This document shows positions 54,144-62,387 of a stretch of 64,000 nucleotides of DNA, one piece after another (within the stretch, counting starts at the first letter, position 1; each line of letters opens with the position of its first letter). The translations under genes were made by a program, and so were the position numbers. The DNA is taken from the NCBI RefSeq assembly GCF_016820535.1, contig NZ_JADHDY010000013.1, positions 62,001-126,000 on the forward strand, given 5' to 3'. The notes under the pieces were generated by a model that was not told the origin of the DNA, made no database searches, and saw only the letters and a program-made list of their open reading frames with translations. This stretch comes from Sporosarcina beigongshangi (GTDB lineage: Bacteria > Actinomycetota > Actinomycetes > Actinomycetales > Micrococcaceae).

Positions 54144-54995
54144 TCATGCGGCCGCCGCGTTTCCGCGGGCTCCGGCCCTGGCTGCTTCCTTGGTGCCGGC
54201 CCGATTTTCGGCCAGGAACCCCTCCCATGTCCGCCCGCCCACGGCGCGGTCCCGTGCAAGGTTTGCGCCATTCCGCTGCGCCTTGGCCGCCTTGCCGGGG
54301 ATGTGGACAGGCAGCACCGGGCGCCGGCGCCCAACAGCCCGGATGTAGCCTTTAAGCAGTTCTTCCATGGGAAAGACCCCGGGGCCGCCGATGGCGGGCA
54401 CCATGCCTGCCGGTTCGCCCAGCGCCAGTTCCACGAGCCTTTCCGCCACGTCGCGCACGTCGACCGGCTGGTACCGGAAACCGGCGAACGAGGGCATGAC
54501 AGGCAGCTTCATTCCCATGTCGGCAAACGCGGCAATGAAGTCGTTGAACTGGGTGGCGCGCAGGATGGTCCACGGAATTCCCGCACCGGAAACGGCCAGC
54601 TCCCCCATGCGCTTCTCCTCAAAGTAGCCCAGCGTCGCCCGGTCGATGCGGCCTTGAAACGGCGTCGTGTCGGCACCAACCACGGAAATGTAGAGCAGGT
54701 GGCGTGCGTTCCCGGCCCGCTTCAGGGCATCGACCAGTCGGTCAGCCTTGGTCGCATCGCCCTTGGCACTGCCGGCGGCGTGGATGACGGTTTCAATTCC
54801 CGCCACGGCGGCGTCGACCCCTTCACCAGTGGACAGGTCGCCAATCATGCGCTCGACACCGGTGCCGCCGCCGGCCCCGCCTGCACCTGCTGTGCGGCTC
54901 AATACCCGCACCGTCCTTCCGGCCTCGCGCAGCCGGGGCACCAGCTCCCTGCCCAGCGTGCCAGTTCCACCCGTGGCTAAGATGGGAAGTTCCAT
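54144..54995 (-). CDS. NmrA/epimerase-type NAD(P)-binding protein (COE partner)
   Basis: 283-residue atypical SDR: nucleotide loop ATGGTGTLGRELVPRLREAG (residues 7-26), VIHAAGSAKGD, HLLYISVVGAD and YFEEKRMGELAVSGAGIPWTILRATQFNDF. Such epimerase/oxidoreductase genes are the usual targets beside ECF41 sigma genes. Promoter TGTCACA-N16-TGTC lies upstream on this strand. GTGGAG is six bases before the ATG. Substrate unknown. Confidence 0.88.
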   Translation of the reverse strand: MELPILATGGTGTLGRELVPRLREAGRTVRVLSRTAGAGGAGGGTGVERMIGDLSTGEGVDAAVAGIETVIHAAGSAKGDATKADRLVDALKRAGNARHLLYISVVGADTTPFQGRIDRATLGYFEEKRMGELAVSGAGIPWTILRATQFNDFIAAFADMGMKLPVMPSFAGFRYQPVDVRDVAERLVELALGEPAGMVPAIGGPGVFPMEELLKGYIRAVGRRRPVLPVHIPGKAAKAQRNGANLARDRAVGGRTWEGFLAENRAGTKEAARAGARGNAAAA

Positions 54996-55072
54996 GATTT
55001 ACTCCACTTCCTGATTGGACGGCCGGGACGTTCCTGCCGCCATTTGGGCCCCGCAACAGGGTCTGCTTAATA

Positions 55073-55099
55073 GACACCGCACGTTGGAAGAATGTGACA
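55073..55099 (-). promoter_or_regulatory. ECF41-type promoter
   Basis: Minus strand TGTCACA (55093-55099), 16-base spacer, TGTC (55073-55076). ECF41 consensus is TGTCACA at -35 and CGTC at -10, so 10 of 11 positions match. It points to the epimerase gene and lies just before the sigma factor ATG (55102). Confidence 0.75.
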
Positions 55100-55101
55100 G
55101 C

Positions 55102-56046
55102 ATGGCCAGGCCCGACTTGTTCACCACCGAATTCGAGGCGCGGCGCACCAGGCTGCAGGGCGTCGCCTACCGCATGCTGGGATCCCTCAGCGAGGCCGAA
55201 GACGCCGTTCAGGACACTTGGCTGCGGGCCAGCAGGGCGGACCGGTCGAACGTTGAAAACCTCACGGCCTGGCTGACCACCATCGTGGGGCGCACCAGCC
55301 TGAACGCGCTCCGCACCCGGACCCGGTTGCGAGAGGACCCACTGGAATACGTCATGCCCGACCCCATTGTCGGCATGGCTGCCGACAGGGCGTCCTGCAG
55401 TCCCGCAGGCAGTGCATCCGGAAGCGCGTCCGGCAGCGGCCCCTCCCGGCCTGCGGCAGGCGACCCCGAAGGTCAGGCAATCCTCAGCGACCACGTTGGC
55501 ATGGCCCTGCAGGTGGTGCTGGAATCACTGGATCCGGACGAACGGCTCGCGTTCGTCCTGCATGACCTCTTCGCGGTGCCCTTCAACGAGATCGCCCCGG
55601 TCATTGCCCGCACCACCGAGGCCGCCCGGCAGCTGGCCAGCCGGGCCCGCCGCCGGGTGCGCAGCCAGGCACCCGCCCCGGACACGGGACTTGCCGCCCA
55701 GCGGAAGGTGGTGGACGCATTCTTCGCAGCCGCGCGGAACGGCGACCTGGAGACGCTCATCGCCATCCTGCATCCGGACGCGGTGTTCCGCGCGAGCGGG
55801 CTGACGGCCAAGCCGCTGGTTCTGCGCGGCGGCCCCAAGGTGGCCGGAAACGCAGGCATGTTCGGACCGGGCTCCCCGCCCTACCGGCATGTCGTGGTCA
55901 ATGGTGCCGCCGGGGTCATCACCGCCAGGGACGGACGCGTCGTGTCCGTCACGGCCTTCACCGTCGTGGGAGGACGCATCGTCGCGGTGGACGTGCTGGC
56001 AGATCCGCTGCGTCTCGCGGCGCTCAACCTGGCCGCCGCGGGCTGA
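55102..56046 (+). CDS. ECF41-family sigma factor (SigJ-like)
   Basis: 314 residues. Sigma2 region (FEARRTRLQGVAYRMLGSLSEAEDAVQDTWLRAS), a Ser/Gly/Ala-rich linker (about residues 96-116, longer than usual), sigma4 (LDPDERLAFVLHDLFAVPFNEIAPVIARTTEAARQLASRARRRV), and a C-terminal SnoaL-like fold (AFFAAARNGDLETLIAILHPDAVFRA). That fused extension is the hallmark of ECF41 and modulates activity in place of an anti-sigma factor. ATG 55102 has GGAAG at long distance; the frame opens earlier at 55015. Divergent from its likely target. Confidence 0.9.
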   Translation: MARPDLFTTEFEARRTRLQGVAYRMLGSLSEAEDAVQDTWLRASRADRSNVENLTAWLTTIVGRTSLNALRTRTRLREDPLEYVMPDPIVGMAADRASCSPAGSASGSASGSGPSRPAAGDPEGQAILSDHVGMALQVVLESLDPDERLAFVLHDLFAVPFNEIAPVIARTTEAARQLASRARRRVRSQAPAPDTGLAAQRKVVDAFFAAARNGDLETLIAILHPDAVFRASGLTAKPLVLRGGPKVAGNAGMFGPGSPPYRHVVVNGAAGVITARDGRVVSVTAFTVVGGRIVAVDVLADPLRLAALNLAAAG

Positions 56047-56085
56047 CCCACGCGGCCTGCTTCCTGCTCCGAATCTGCTGTAAAC

Positions 56086-56631
56086 ATGGGCCGGAAAACA
56101 AGCACGCTGTGCGCCCTTGAGGGGCTGCCGCGGCCGGCGTCGGGCATCGTGAAGGTCGACGGCGTGGACTGTCAGGCGGATCCGTTGGCGGCCAAGGCCC
56201 GCATGGGCGTCCAGTTGCAGTCCTCCAGCTTCCAGGGCGAACTGAACATCGCCTGGATCGCCCGATGGCATGCCGGCCTGTACGGGGTCAAGCCGGGCCG
56301 GGAGCAGATTTCCGAGGGCCTGCCTGCGATCGGGTTCAGGGACGAAATCGGCAAAAGGCTCAAGCAGCTCTCCGGCGGCCAACAGCAGCGGCTCGCCTTG
56401 TTCATCGCCACCATCCACAACCCCCTGGTGTTGTTGCTGGACGAGCCGACGGCAGACCTGGACTCCCAGTCGCGGCGGAGCTTGTGGCGGCGCATCGGGA
56501 AATTGCGCGGTCACGGCAGGAGCATCCTGCTCACCACCCAATCCATGGAGGAGGCACAGGCCGTGGCCCACGGCGAGGTGACCCTGGAAGACGTGTTCAT
56601 CGGATTGACGGGAAGTGAGATCCATGACTGA
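56086..56631 (+). pseudogene. Decayed ABC-2 transporter ATPase
   Basis: 182-codon frame. The P-loop has collapsed to MGRKTSTL (a functional copy would read GAGKTSTL), and the ~35 residues normally before it are gone. Signature LSGGQQQRLALF and Walker B LLLDEPTADLDSQSR remain. After TTQSMEEAQAVAHG the frame jumps straight to EVTLEDVFIGLTG, so ~80 residues before the C-terminal motif are deleted. It overlaps the permease remnant by eight bases. Loss of P-loop Gly argues against activity. Confidence 0.8.
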
Positions 56632-56969
56632 ACCCGCCACCCGCACACCCGCGGGCCGGGCCCTGTCCGCGGGTGTGAGCCGACTCCGTCGTCCTGCTGC
56701 GCAACCGGGGCTCCGTGGTATTGGGCATCGCGCTGCCCCCTGGTGATTCCCATCACCACCACACTGGGAAAGAACCCCGCCCGGCTTGGCAGCAGCACGC
56801 TCATCATCAGCCTTGCCGCGACATTGGGCCAGCCACGTCCTGCCTGCTCGGCTACAGCTTGTCCCTGGCCCACGACCGCGAGGTCGGCGTGCTTCAGCGG
56901 TTGCGACTCACGCCGGTCGCCACCTGGACCATCGTGGGCAGCCGCTGGTTCCGCTGGGAAAGCCGCTGA
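56624..56969 (+). pseudogene. Decayed ABC-2 permease
   Basis: Opens normally with MTEPATRTPAGRALSAGVSRL, then the reading shifts frame: VLLRNRGSVVLGIALP in a second frame, VIPITTTLGKNPARLG in a third, and LSLAHDREVGVLQRLRLTPV further on. At least three frameshifts and internal deletions are needed to follow the protein, and it stops far short of the ~250 residues of a permease. It is the partner of the ATPase remnant just upstream and fills the gap to the next gene. Confidence 0.75.
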
Positions 56970-57017
56970 CCACGCCCGAGCCAAGGCACGCGAGACGGCG
57001 GGTCCGGCGTCGTCCGG

Positions 57018-59096
57018 CTACTTTTTCGGCGTCTCGCCATACGGGTACCAGACCACGTCGTCGCCGACCTCATTGGTGTAGGCGGCACGGGGATTTTCCA
57101 GCTGCGCCGCGGTGAACTCCAGCTCGCCGGTGGCGCATTCCCCTTCATGCAGTGTGGTCCCACGCAACTGCCCGTCGCTGTCGACCAGCGCCGCGAACCC
57201 CTGGTCCTTGTTGAAGACCTTGAAATTTGCCGGCGAGACGCTGCGCTGGGTCTCGGGCGGCAGGTCCTTGGCCTTCGTGTCGGCTCCGGCGCAGAACTTG
57301 ACCTGCACCGTTGCCCGGTCCGGAACGCCTTGGCCGTCTCCCGGCACGGTGCCCAGGCCCCAGACGGTGACCGTGCTGCCGTTGTGCAGCGTGGCCGTCC
57401 GGTCCATGGCCAGGCGCTCGGTCACGGCGTGGTCTGCGGAATTGTCGATGATGGTGGACCCGACGGTGATGGCGACCACCGCGGCAGGCAGCGCAAGCCA
57501 CCAGAACCTGGCCCGCTTGTTGCGCTGGATGCGGCGCTGCAGCTTGGCCGGGTCCACGGTGCTTCTGAAGGCCAGGCGCGGCACGCCGGCCAGCCGGGCG
57601 TCGAGGAGCCCCCGTAATTTTTTGTCGTGGTGGAAAAGTGCGGGCTGGACCGTCAGCGTCCTGAGCTGACCGTCCACAATGACCAGGGTCCCGGCCTGGT
57701 CTTCCAGGACGGCCACGGCCGCCGCCGTGTCGACACCCTCGGTGATCCTGGCCCGCTGTCCGTGTCCTGCCTTCAGGCCGCCGATGCGAAGGCTGCCTTC
57801 ACGGACTTCGAGGGAGTTGATCCATGAGGGCGGCGCCGACGGTTCCCACGTTTCCACGCACGCCTGATGGGTGATGCGCCCGACCCGGCTCTTGAACACC
57901 TGCGGACGGTCCGGCTCATATCCGGCCGAATCTGCCTCCTTGGCGTTGTCCAACCCGGCCGTTGCCGGGATGAAGTTCAGGTGCAGGCTGTCCACGGCGG
58001 CGTTGACGGCCTGCCGCAGCAGCGCCGCTGTCACTTCTTGCCAGGCGCCAAGGCCCATGAGCCGGCGTTCGCGCTCGATGCGGGGAGCCGCCGGTCCCGG
58101 GGCATCACCGAGGGCATCTTCGATCCACGCATCGGGGACCACGCCCAGGGACTTCCCGGCCTCCCGCAGGAGTTCGTGCCGGGCGGGTCCCTGAATGGCG
58201 GTTTCGGAGTGCACCACCACACAGTAGGCTGCACCGGCGCCGTACACCTCCAGGTGCACGCCTTCCCGGTAGCCGATGGTGTTGGCGGCCAGGGCGGACA
58301 ACTGCCTGCACAGCAGTTCCGCCGCACTGAGGCCCGACGCCGATCGGGGAACCATCACCGAAAAAAGGACCCGGCCGCTGCTGGTGGGCGAGAGGCCCAG
58401 GGAATCATCGAGCATGGACGTGCCGTCCTTGCGGACGATCCTGGATGGACCGGCATCATGGTCCGAACCTGTCCAGGCAGGCGTGCCGTCGGCCCACCGC
58501 GTGCGTGGGGCCGGGCCGTCGTCGTCCTTTTCCATGTGAAACGGCGGGATCTCGATCCTGTCGATGGGGAACACCAGTCCCACGAGATATCTTTCGGTGG
58601 TAAAAAAAACGGCGGGAACCTGCAAGGCAGACGGGTTGAGGCGGGCCAGCAGCGCGCCCGCACGCTCGTGGGCGTCGTCGGCGGTGGTTTGCAGCCACGC
58701 CAGTGCCGCGGCGTTGTACCCGGTCCGGCGCAGCAGGTCGGCAGGCCAGGGTGAGGCCTCCGGGCGCAGCGGCACGGTGGCCGCAGTGACGGTTTCCCGA
58801 GTGAACAATGCCGGCAGGCGTCGCCACGCGGCAGACACCCCTTCAAGGACGCCGCGCAGTGTCAGCGTTGCGGTGTCCGTTCCGAGCTCTACGCTGACCT
58901 CGGGCACAAAGGTGACGCCGTCGCCCACATCGACGGGCCGCGCCAGCTCCGCGCGAAGGGCGGCCAGGGCAAGCGACAGGGTCCCGGCAGACTCAACTGC
59001 CTCGTCGAGCAGGCCGATGCCGAAGGTGACCCCGATGACAGCATGTGAATCGCCGGAATCAATCCAGTGCCAGTTCCGCCCGGTCCAAACCGTCAT
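57018..59096 (-). CDS. Large membrane protein with inactive M16-like domains
   Basis: 692 residues, not recognised as a named family. The N-terminal ~110 residues (GVTFGIGLLDEAVESAGTLSLALAALRAEL) and residues ~260-340 (RVLFSVMVPRSASGLSAAEL, NTIGYREGVHLEVYGAG) resemble the paired halves of M16 (insulinase-like) peptidases, but the HxxEH zinc motif is absent. A middle beta-rich region follows, then one membrane helix (about 531-551) after a Lys/Arg cluster, and a ~140-residue exterior domain with two cysteines. GGGAG precedes the ATG by four bases. No clear partner adjoins it. Confidence 0.75.
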   Translation of the reverse strand: MTVWTGRNWHWIDSGDSHAVIGVTFGIGLLDEAVESAGTLSLALAALRAELARPVDVGDGVTFVPEVSVELGTDTATLTLRGVLEGVSAAWRRLPALFTRETVTAATVPLRPEASPWPADLLRRTGYNAAALAWLQTTADDAHERAGALLARLNPSALQVPAVFFTTERYLVGLVFPIDRIEIPPFHMEKDDDGPAPRTRWADGTPAWTGSDHDAGPSRIVRKDGTSMLDDSLGLSPTSSGRVLFSVMVPRSASGLSAAELLCRQLSALAANTIGYREGVHLEVYGAGAAYCVVVHSETAIQGPARHELLREAGKSLGVVPDAWIEDALGDAPGPAAPRIERERRLMGLGAWQEVTAALLRQAVNAAVDSLHLNFIPATAGLDNAKEADSAGYEPDRPQVFKSRVGRITHQACVETWEPSAPPSWINSLEVREGSLRIGGLKAGHGQRARITEGVDTAAAVAVLEDQAGTLVIVDGQLRTLTVQPALFHHDKKLRGLLDARLAGVPRLAFRSTVDPAKLQRRIQRNKRARFWWLALPAAVVAITVGSTIIDNSADHAVTERLAMDRTATLHNGSTVTVWGLGTVPGDGQGVPDRATVQVKFCAGADTKAKDLPPETQRSVSPANFKVFNKDQGFAALVDSDGQLRGTTLHEGECATGELEFTAAQLENPRAAYTNEVGDDVVWYPYGETPKK

Positions 59097-59149
59097 GCCG
59101 CTCCCCGATCGCTACAAAGTTTCCTGGTCCGCGCACCGGGCCAAAGGTC

Positions 59150-60136
59150 TTATGTTATCGCCCCCGGCAGGTCTTCGCTGTCCGGTTCCGTGCGCGGGCC
59201 GGGAAGTTCGACGGCGGTGGTCGGGTTGCCCCGGGGCGGGCGTCCGTGCGGCTTGAGTTCGCTGACGAGCACGCTGAGCACGATGAGGGCGGCTCCGACC
59301 AGCGCCAGTCCCGGCAGCCGGTCCCCTGCGATGCGCCCGATGACGCCGGCCCACACCGGTTCTCCCGTGTAGATGATGGTGGCTCGGGTGGGGTCCACCG
59401 ACTTCTGCGCCCAGTTCATGGTCAGCTGGATGACGCAACTCGCCAGGCCGAGTCCGGCACCGGCGGCCAGCCACACCCAGGAGAACGACGGGATGGCTTC
59501 GCCGGTGGCAGGCATGGCCAGAAAGGCGAGGAGGCTGCAGGTGAGCAGCTGGACCACCGTCACCCGGCCCAGGTTGACCTTGGCGGAGAAGACGCTGATC
59601 ATCACGATTTCCGCCGCGATGGCCACGGTGCTCAGCAGGGTGACCACCTCGCCCGTCCCCAGGCCCACCTGCAGGGCGCCCGGGCCGGCCAGCAGCACCA
59701 GCCCGGCGAACGCCAGGCCAGCCCCGGCAAAGGCCATCACATGCGGACGTTTTCGGTAGACGGCCCATTGCATGAACGGCACCATGGGCACGAACAAGGC
59801 CGTCAGGAAGGCCGAGGTGCTGCTGCTGACGGTTTGCAGGCCCACGGTCTGGAGGCCGTAGCCGAAGAAGATCATCACACCAATGGCGGCGCCGGCCCCC
59901 ACGTCGGCCCGGGTCATGCCGCGCAGGGAGCGGTGGAAGATCAGGGCGGCGGCAAGTCCCGCCACGGCGAAACGGACCCCCACGAAGAACATCGGCCCGC
60001 TGTACCTCATGGCCAGGTGCACCACAAGATATGTGCCGCCCCAGATCACCGTGATGGCAAGCAGTGCCAGTTCCTGTCGGCTCAGGGCAAGGGGGCCGGG
60101 CGATAGGGGGCGCGGCGTGCGTGGGATGGGCACCAT
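59150..60136 (-). CDS. EamA/DMT-family transporter
   Basis: 328 residues, ten hydrophobic helices in two EamA repeats (LLAITVIWGGTYLVVHLAMRY opening; the second repeat ends IYTGEPVWAGVIGRIAGDRLP). Families export amino acids or other metabolites. Start: ATG 60136 with AGGA eight bases upstream; ATG 60145 is an alternative. The C-terminal ~35 residues are a Pro/Glu-rich cytoplasmic tail. Ends 53 bases before the M16-like gene on the same strand, so the two may share a transcript. Confidence 0.9.
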   Translation of the reverse strand: MVPIPRTPRPLSPGPLALSRQELALLAITVIWGGTYLVVHLAMRYSGPMFFVGVRFAVAGLAAALIFHRSLRGMTRADVGAGAAIGVMIFFGYGLQTVGLQTVSSSTSAFLTALFVPMVPFMQWAVYRKRPHVMAFAGAGLAFAGLVLLAGPGALQVGLGTGEVVTLLSTVAIAAEIVMISVFSAKVNLGRVTVVQLLTCSLLAFLAMPATGEAIPSFSWVWLAAGAGLGLASCVIQLTMNWAQKSVDPTRATIIYTGEPVWAGVIGRIAGDRLPGLALVGAALIVLSVLVSELKPHGRPPRGNPTTAVELPGPRTEPDSEDLPGAIT

Positions 60137-60225
60137 TCTCACCATCCTAGGTGACGGTGGGCCCGCCCGAGGCAGCCCGGCGCACAGCCAGGCTGCGGCA
60201 CCCGGGGCGGGGCCCGGCGTCGTGC

Positions 60226-60780
60226 TTAAGGGGTGAAGTCCGCATCCTTCGCCGCAACCACGTCGGCTGTCCGTCCGGGGGCCCGGTGGTGTTGCCAGTA
60301 CAGGTTGGTGTGGGCGATGACCTGCTCCACGGGCGGGGCGCCCCACTCGCTTTTGTCACCCGCGGTGTGGGCGTCGCCGACCAGGGTGACGTCGTAGCCG
60401 CGGGCCAGGGCGCCGTGGATGGTGGAGCGGATGCACATGTCGGTCTCGGCCCCGGCAACCACGAGCCGGCCCACGCCGCTCCCGGCCAGGACTTCTTCGA
60501 GGTCGGTGCCCTCGAACGCGTCACCGAAGGTCTTGTGCACCACCGGTTCCCCCTCGGCACGGACCAGTTCGGGGACGTACTCCCATTCCCTGCTGCCCAG
60601 CGGAAGGCCTTCGTCGTTGTGCTGGACCCAGACTAGCGGGGTGCCGGCGGCCCGGGCCCTGTCCACAAGGTCCACGATGTTGGCGATGACGGGTGCCGGG
60701 TTCCATGCTTCTGCCATGACGTCGTTCTGCACGTCGATGACAAGCAGGGCTGTCGCCGGGCGGTCGTGGAGTGTTGTCAT
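60226..60780 (-). CDS. Isochorismatase-family cysteine hydrolase
   Basis: 184 residues. Catalytic triad visible: Asp16 in LLVIDVQND, Lys83 in VVHKTFGDAF, and Cys116 in VAGAETDMCIRST. The family includes nicotinamidases and N-carbamoyl hydrolases, and substrate is not assigned. Start is ATG 60780, chosen for the canonical opening MTTLHDRPATALLVIDVQ; the longer frame to 60945 is unsupported. The gene lies between the metallophosphoesterase and EamA genes on the same strand. Confidence 0.92.
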   Translation of the reverse strand: MTTLHDRPATALLVIDVQNDVMAEAWNPAPVIANIVDLVDRARAAGTPLVWVQHNDEGLPLGSREWEYVPELVRAEGEPVVHKTFGDAFEGTDLEEVLAGSGVGRLVVAGAETDMCIRSTIHGALARGYDVTLVGDAHTAGDKSEWGAPPVEQVIAHTNLYWQHHRAPGRTADVVAAKDADFTP

Positions 60781-60908
60781 GGTGCATGGTCCGATCATGG
60801 TTCGGGCGGGTGTGGGTGGTGCCGCACAAAACTCTACGCCGGACCGGTCCCCTGCGGAACAGCATGCCCCATGGGAACGCCGGTTCCTTGAACAAGAACA
60901 GCCGGCCA

Positions 60909-60943
60909 AGCCCGGCCGGGAGTGTTCCCGGACGGGCTTTTTC
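60909..60943. terminator. Hairpin after the metallophosphoesterase gene
   Basis: 14-bp stem with one mismatch (60909-60922 with 60927-60940), then TTT on the plus strand. It lies eight bases past the stop at 60950, so it ends that minus-strand transcript although its T-run is on the other strand. Confidence 0.6.
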
Positions 60944-60949
60944 AAGGTG

Positions 60950-62152
60950 CTACTTCTTGCCGGGCTTACCGGTGTTGATCGGAAGCGGCGGCACCGTGGT
61001 CTGGCGGTTGGCCGTCAAGTCGATGCCGAAGTCCTTGGCGAAGACGAGGCGGGTGTCCTTGTAGATGCCCGGGTGGTTCTCGTCCAGCTCAAAGACGCGG
61101 GCACCGCGGAGGCGGTTGCGCTCGGCACCGGAGAGGCCGTAGGCGCCAAAGCCGGTGCCTGGCGCGTAGCCCAGCTGCACGCCGAAGTAGTTGCCCACAT
61201 AGGTGTTGACGTGGTCGTGGCCCACAAAGTATCCCTTGACGTCGCCGCGTTCCAGGAAGGCGTTGAACAGGCCGGAGTTGAAGGGTCCGGGGCACTCGTC
61301 CTCGTTGCGCTCACCCACAATGGCGTGCTTGGTGACGGCGCGGGTGTGGTCCGCGTCCGTGCGGGAGTCGATGCTGTCAAACCACATGGCGCGGTGCTCG
61401 TGCAGGGCGATGTGGCCCCACATGAGCGACGGGATCTTGGCACCGTACTTCTTCTCCGTGGCGATGGACTGCTCGCGGTACCAGCTGACCTGGTCCATGC
61501 GGATCCAGTCCCAGGTGGGATAGCCGGAAAAGTCCTGGCCGTCGATGGCGGCAGGTGCGTAGCGGCCGGAATCAATCAGCCACAAGCCGAAGGCCGGCGA
61601 CTTTCCATTGCCCGTTGAGGACTGGATGAGCAACTGGGTGTTGGAGGTGCCGGTCAGGCCCTCGATGTTATTCGCGTTGACGTTGTGTGCGTAGCCCTGC
61701 AGGAAAGCCAGCATCTTGGCCTCGGTCATGCCGCTGCGGGCGGCGGAGTCCTCATCGTGGTTGCCAAAGGTGACGGCCCAGGGGATCTGGCGGCTTTCCA
61801 TGGGGCCCACCACGTGGTTGAGCGCCTGCTGGACTTCCAGTTCGCTGTCACAGCCACCGTTGATCACGTCGCCGTTGATGACCACGAAGTCCGGCTTCTC
61901 CTGGTCCAGGGTCTTCTCCATCAAGTCGATGGTGCGGCGGTCGGTCTGCTCGTCGTCCTGAGTGTCGTTGAACTGGACCACCTTGAACGTGCCGTCCGTA
62001 CGGAATTCCAGGGTGGGCTTCGGCGCTTTCGCGCCGGGTGCGGCGTTGGCGCCGACACCTGATGCCACTGTGAGCCCCAATGCACCCAGTGTTCCTGCCG
62101 CCGCCAGTGCGGCCCTGCGGCTCATCCCGGACTGGCTCATGCTCTCCGTCAT
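60950..62152 (-). CDS. Tat-exported calcineurin-like metallophosphoesterase
   Basis: 400 residues. Twin-arginine signal: SRRAALAAAG (residues 11-20), hydrophobic stretch, and a likely cleavage after ANA near residue 37. Metal motifs in order: FNDTQ (replacing the usual D-x-H), VVINGDVINGG, VTFGNHDED, MWGHIALHE and VGHDHVN. Releases phosphate from an extracellular ester; purple-acid-phosphatase-like. GAGAGGCAGCA precedes the ATG. A single GTTCACC heptamer lies ~115 bases upstream, too weak to call a Pho box. Confidence 0.92.
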   Translation of the reverse strand: MTESMSQSGMSRRAALAAAGTLGALGLTVASGVGANAAPGAKAPKPTLEFRTDGTFKVVQFNDTQDDEQTDRRTIDLMEKTLDQEKPDFVVINGDVINGGCDSELEVQQALNHVVGPMESRQIPWAVTFGNHDEDSAARSGMTEAKMLAFLQGYAHNVNANNIEGLTGTSNTQLLIQSSTGNGKSPAFGLWLIDSGRYAPAAIDGQDFSGYPTWDWIRMDQVSWYREQSIATEKKYGAKIPSLMWGHIALHEHRAMWFDSIDSRTDADHTRAVTKHAIVGERNEDECPGPFNSGLFNAFLERGDVKGYFVGHDHVNTYVGNYFGVQLGYAPGTGFGAYGLSGAERNRLRGARVFELDENHPGIYKDTRLVFAKDFGIDLTANRQTTVPPLPINTGKPGKK

Positions 62153-62387
62153 TGCTGCCTCTCAAAACTGCCGCGGGCCCCTCGTGGGCTGCGGTCCTGG
62201 ATGAGCGTATGGGGCCATTTTGACGCTTGGACCTACTCCGGGCGACCTCAGCCCCAACTCAAGGTGAACGTCCCGGCAGCCGCGCCCGGCCCGCCCAGGC
62301 AGCCCGGCGGCAGGCGGCCCGTCCCACATGACGAGTTGCGCCGTCGGAATTTTCCGGGAAGGGCCTTACTTGCGGAACAATGGCGGG

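Noticed and set aside
62215-62275. Pho box upstream of the metallophosphoesterase gene
   Set aside because: Only one GTTCACC heptamer; the next unit (GTTGGGG) is too poor to count.
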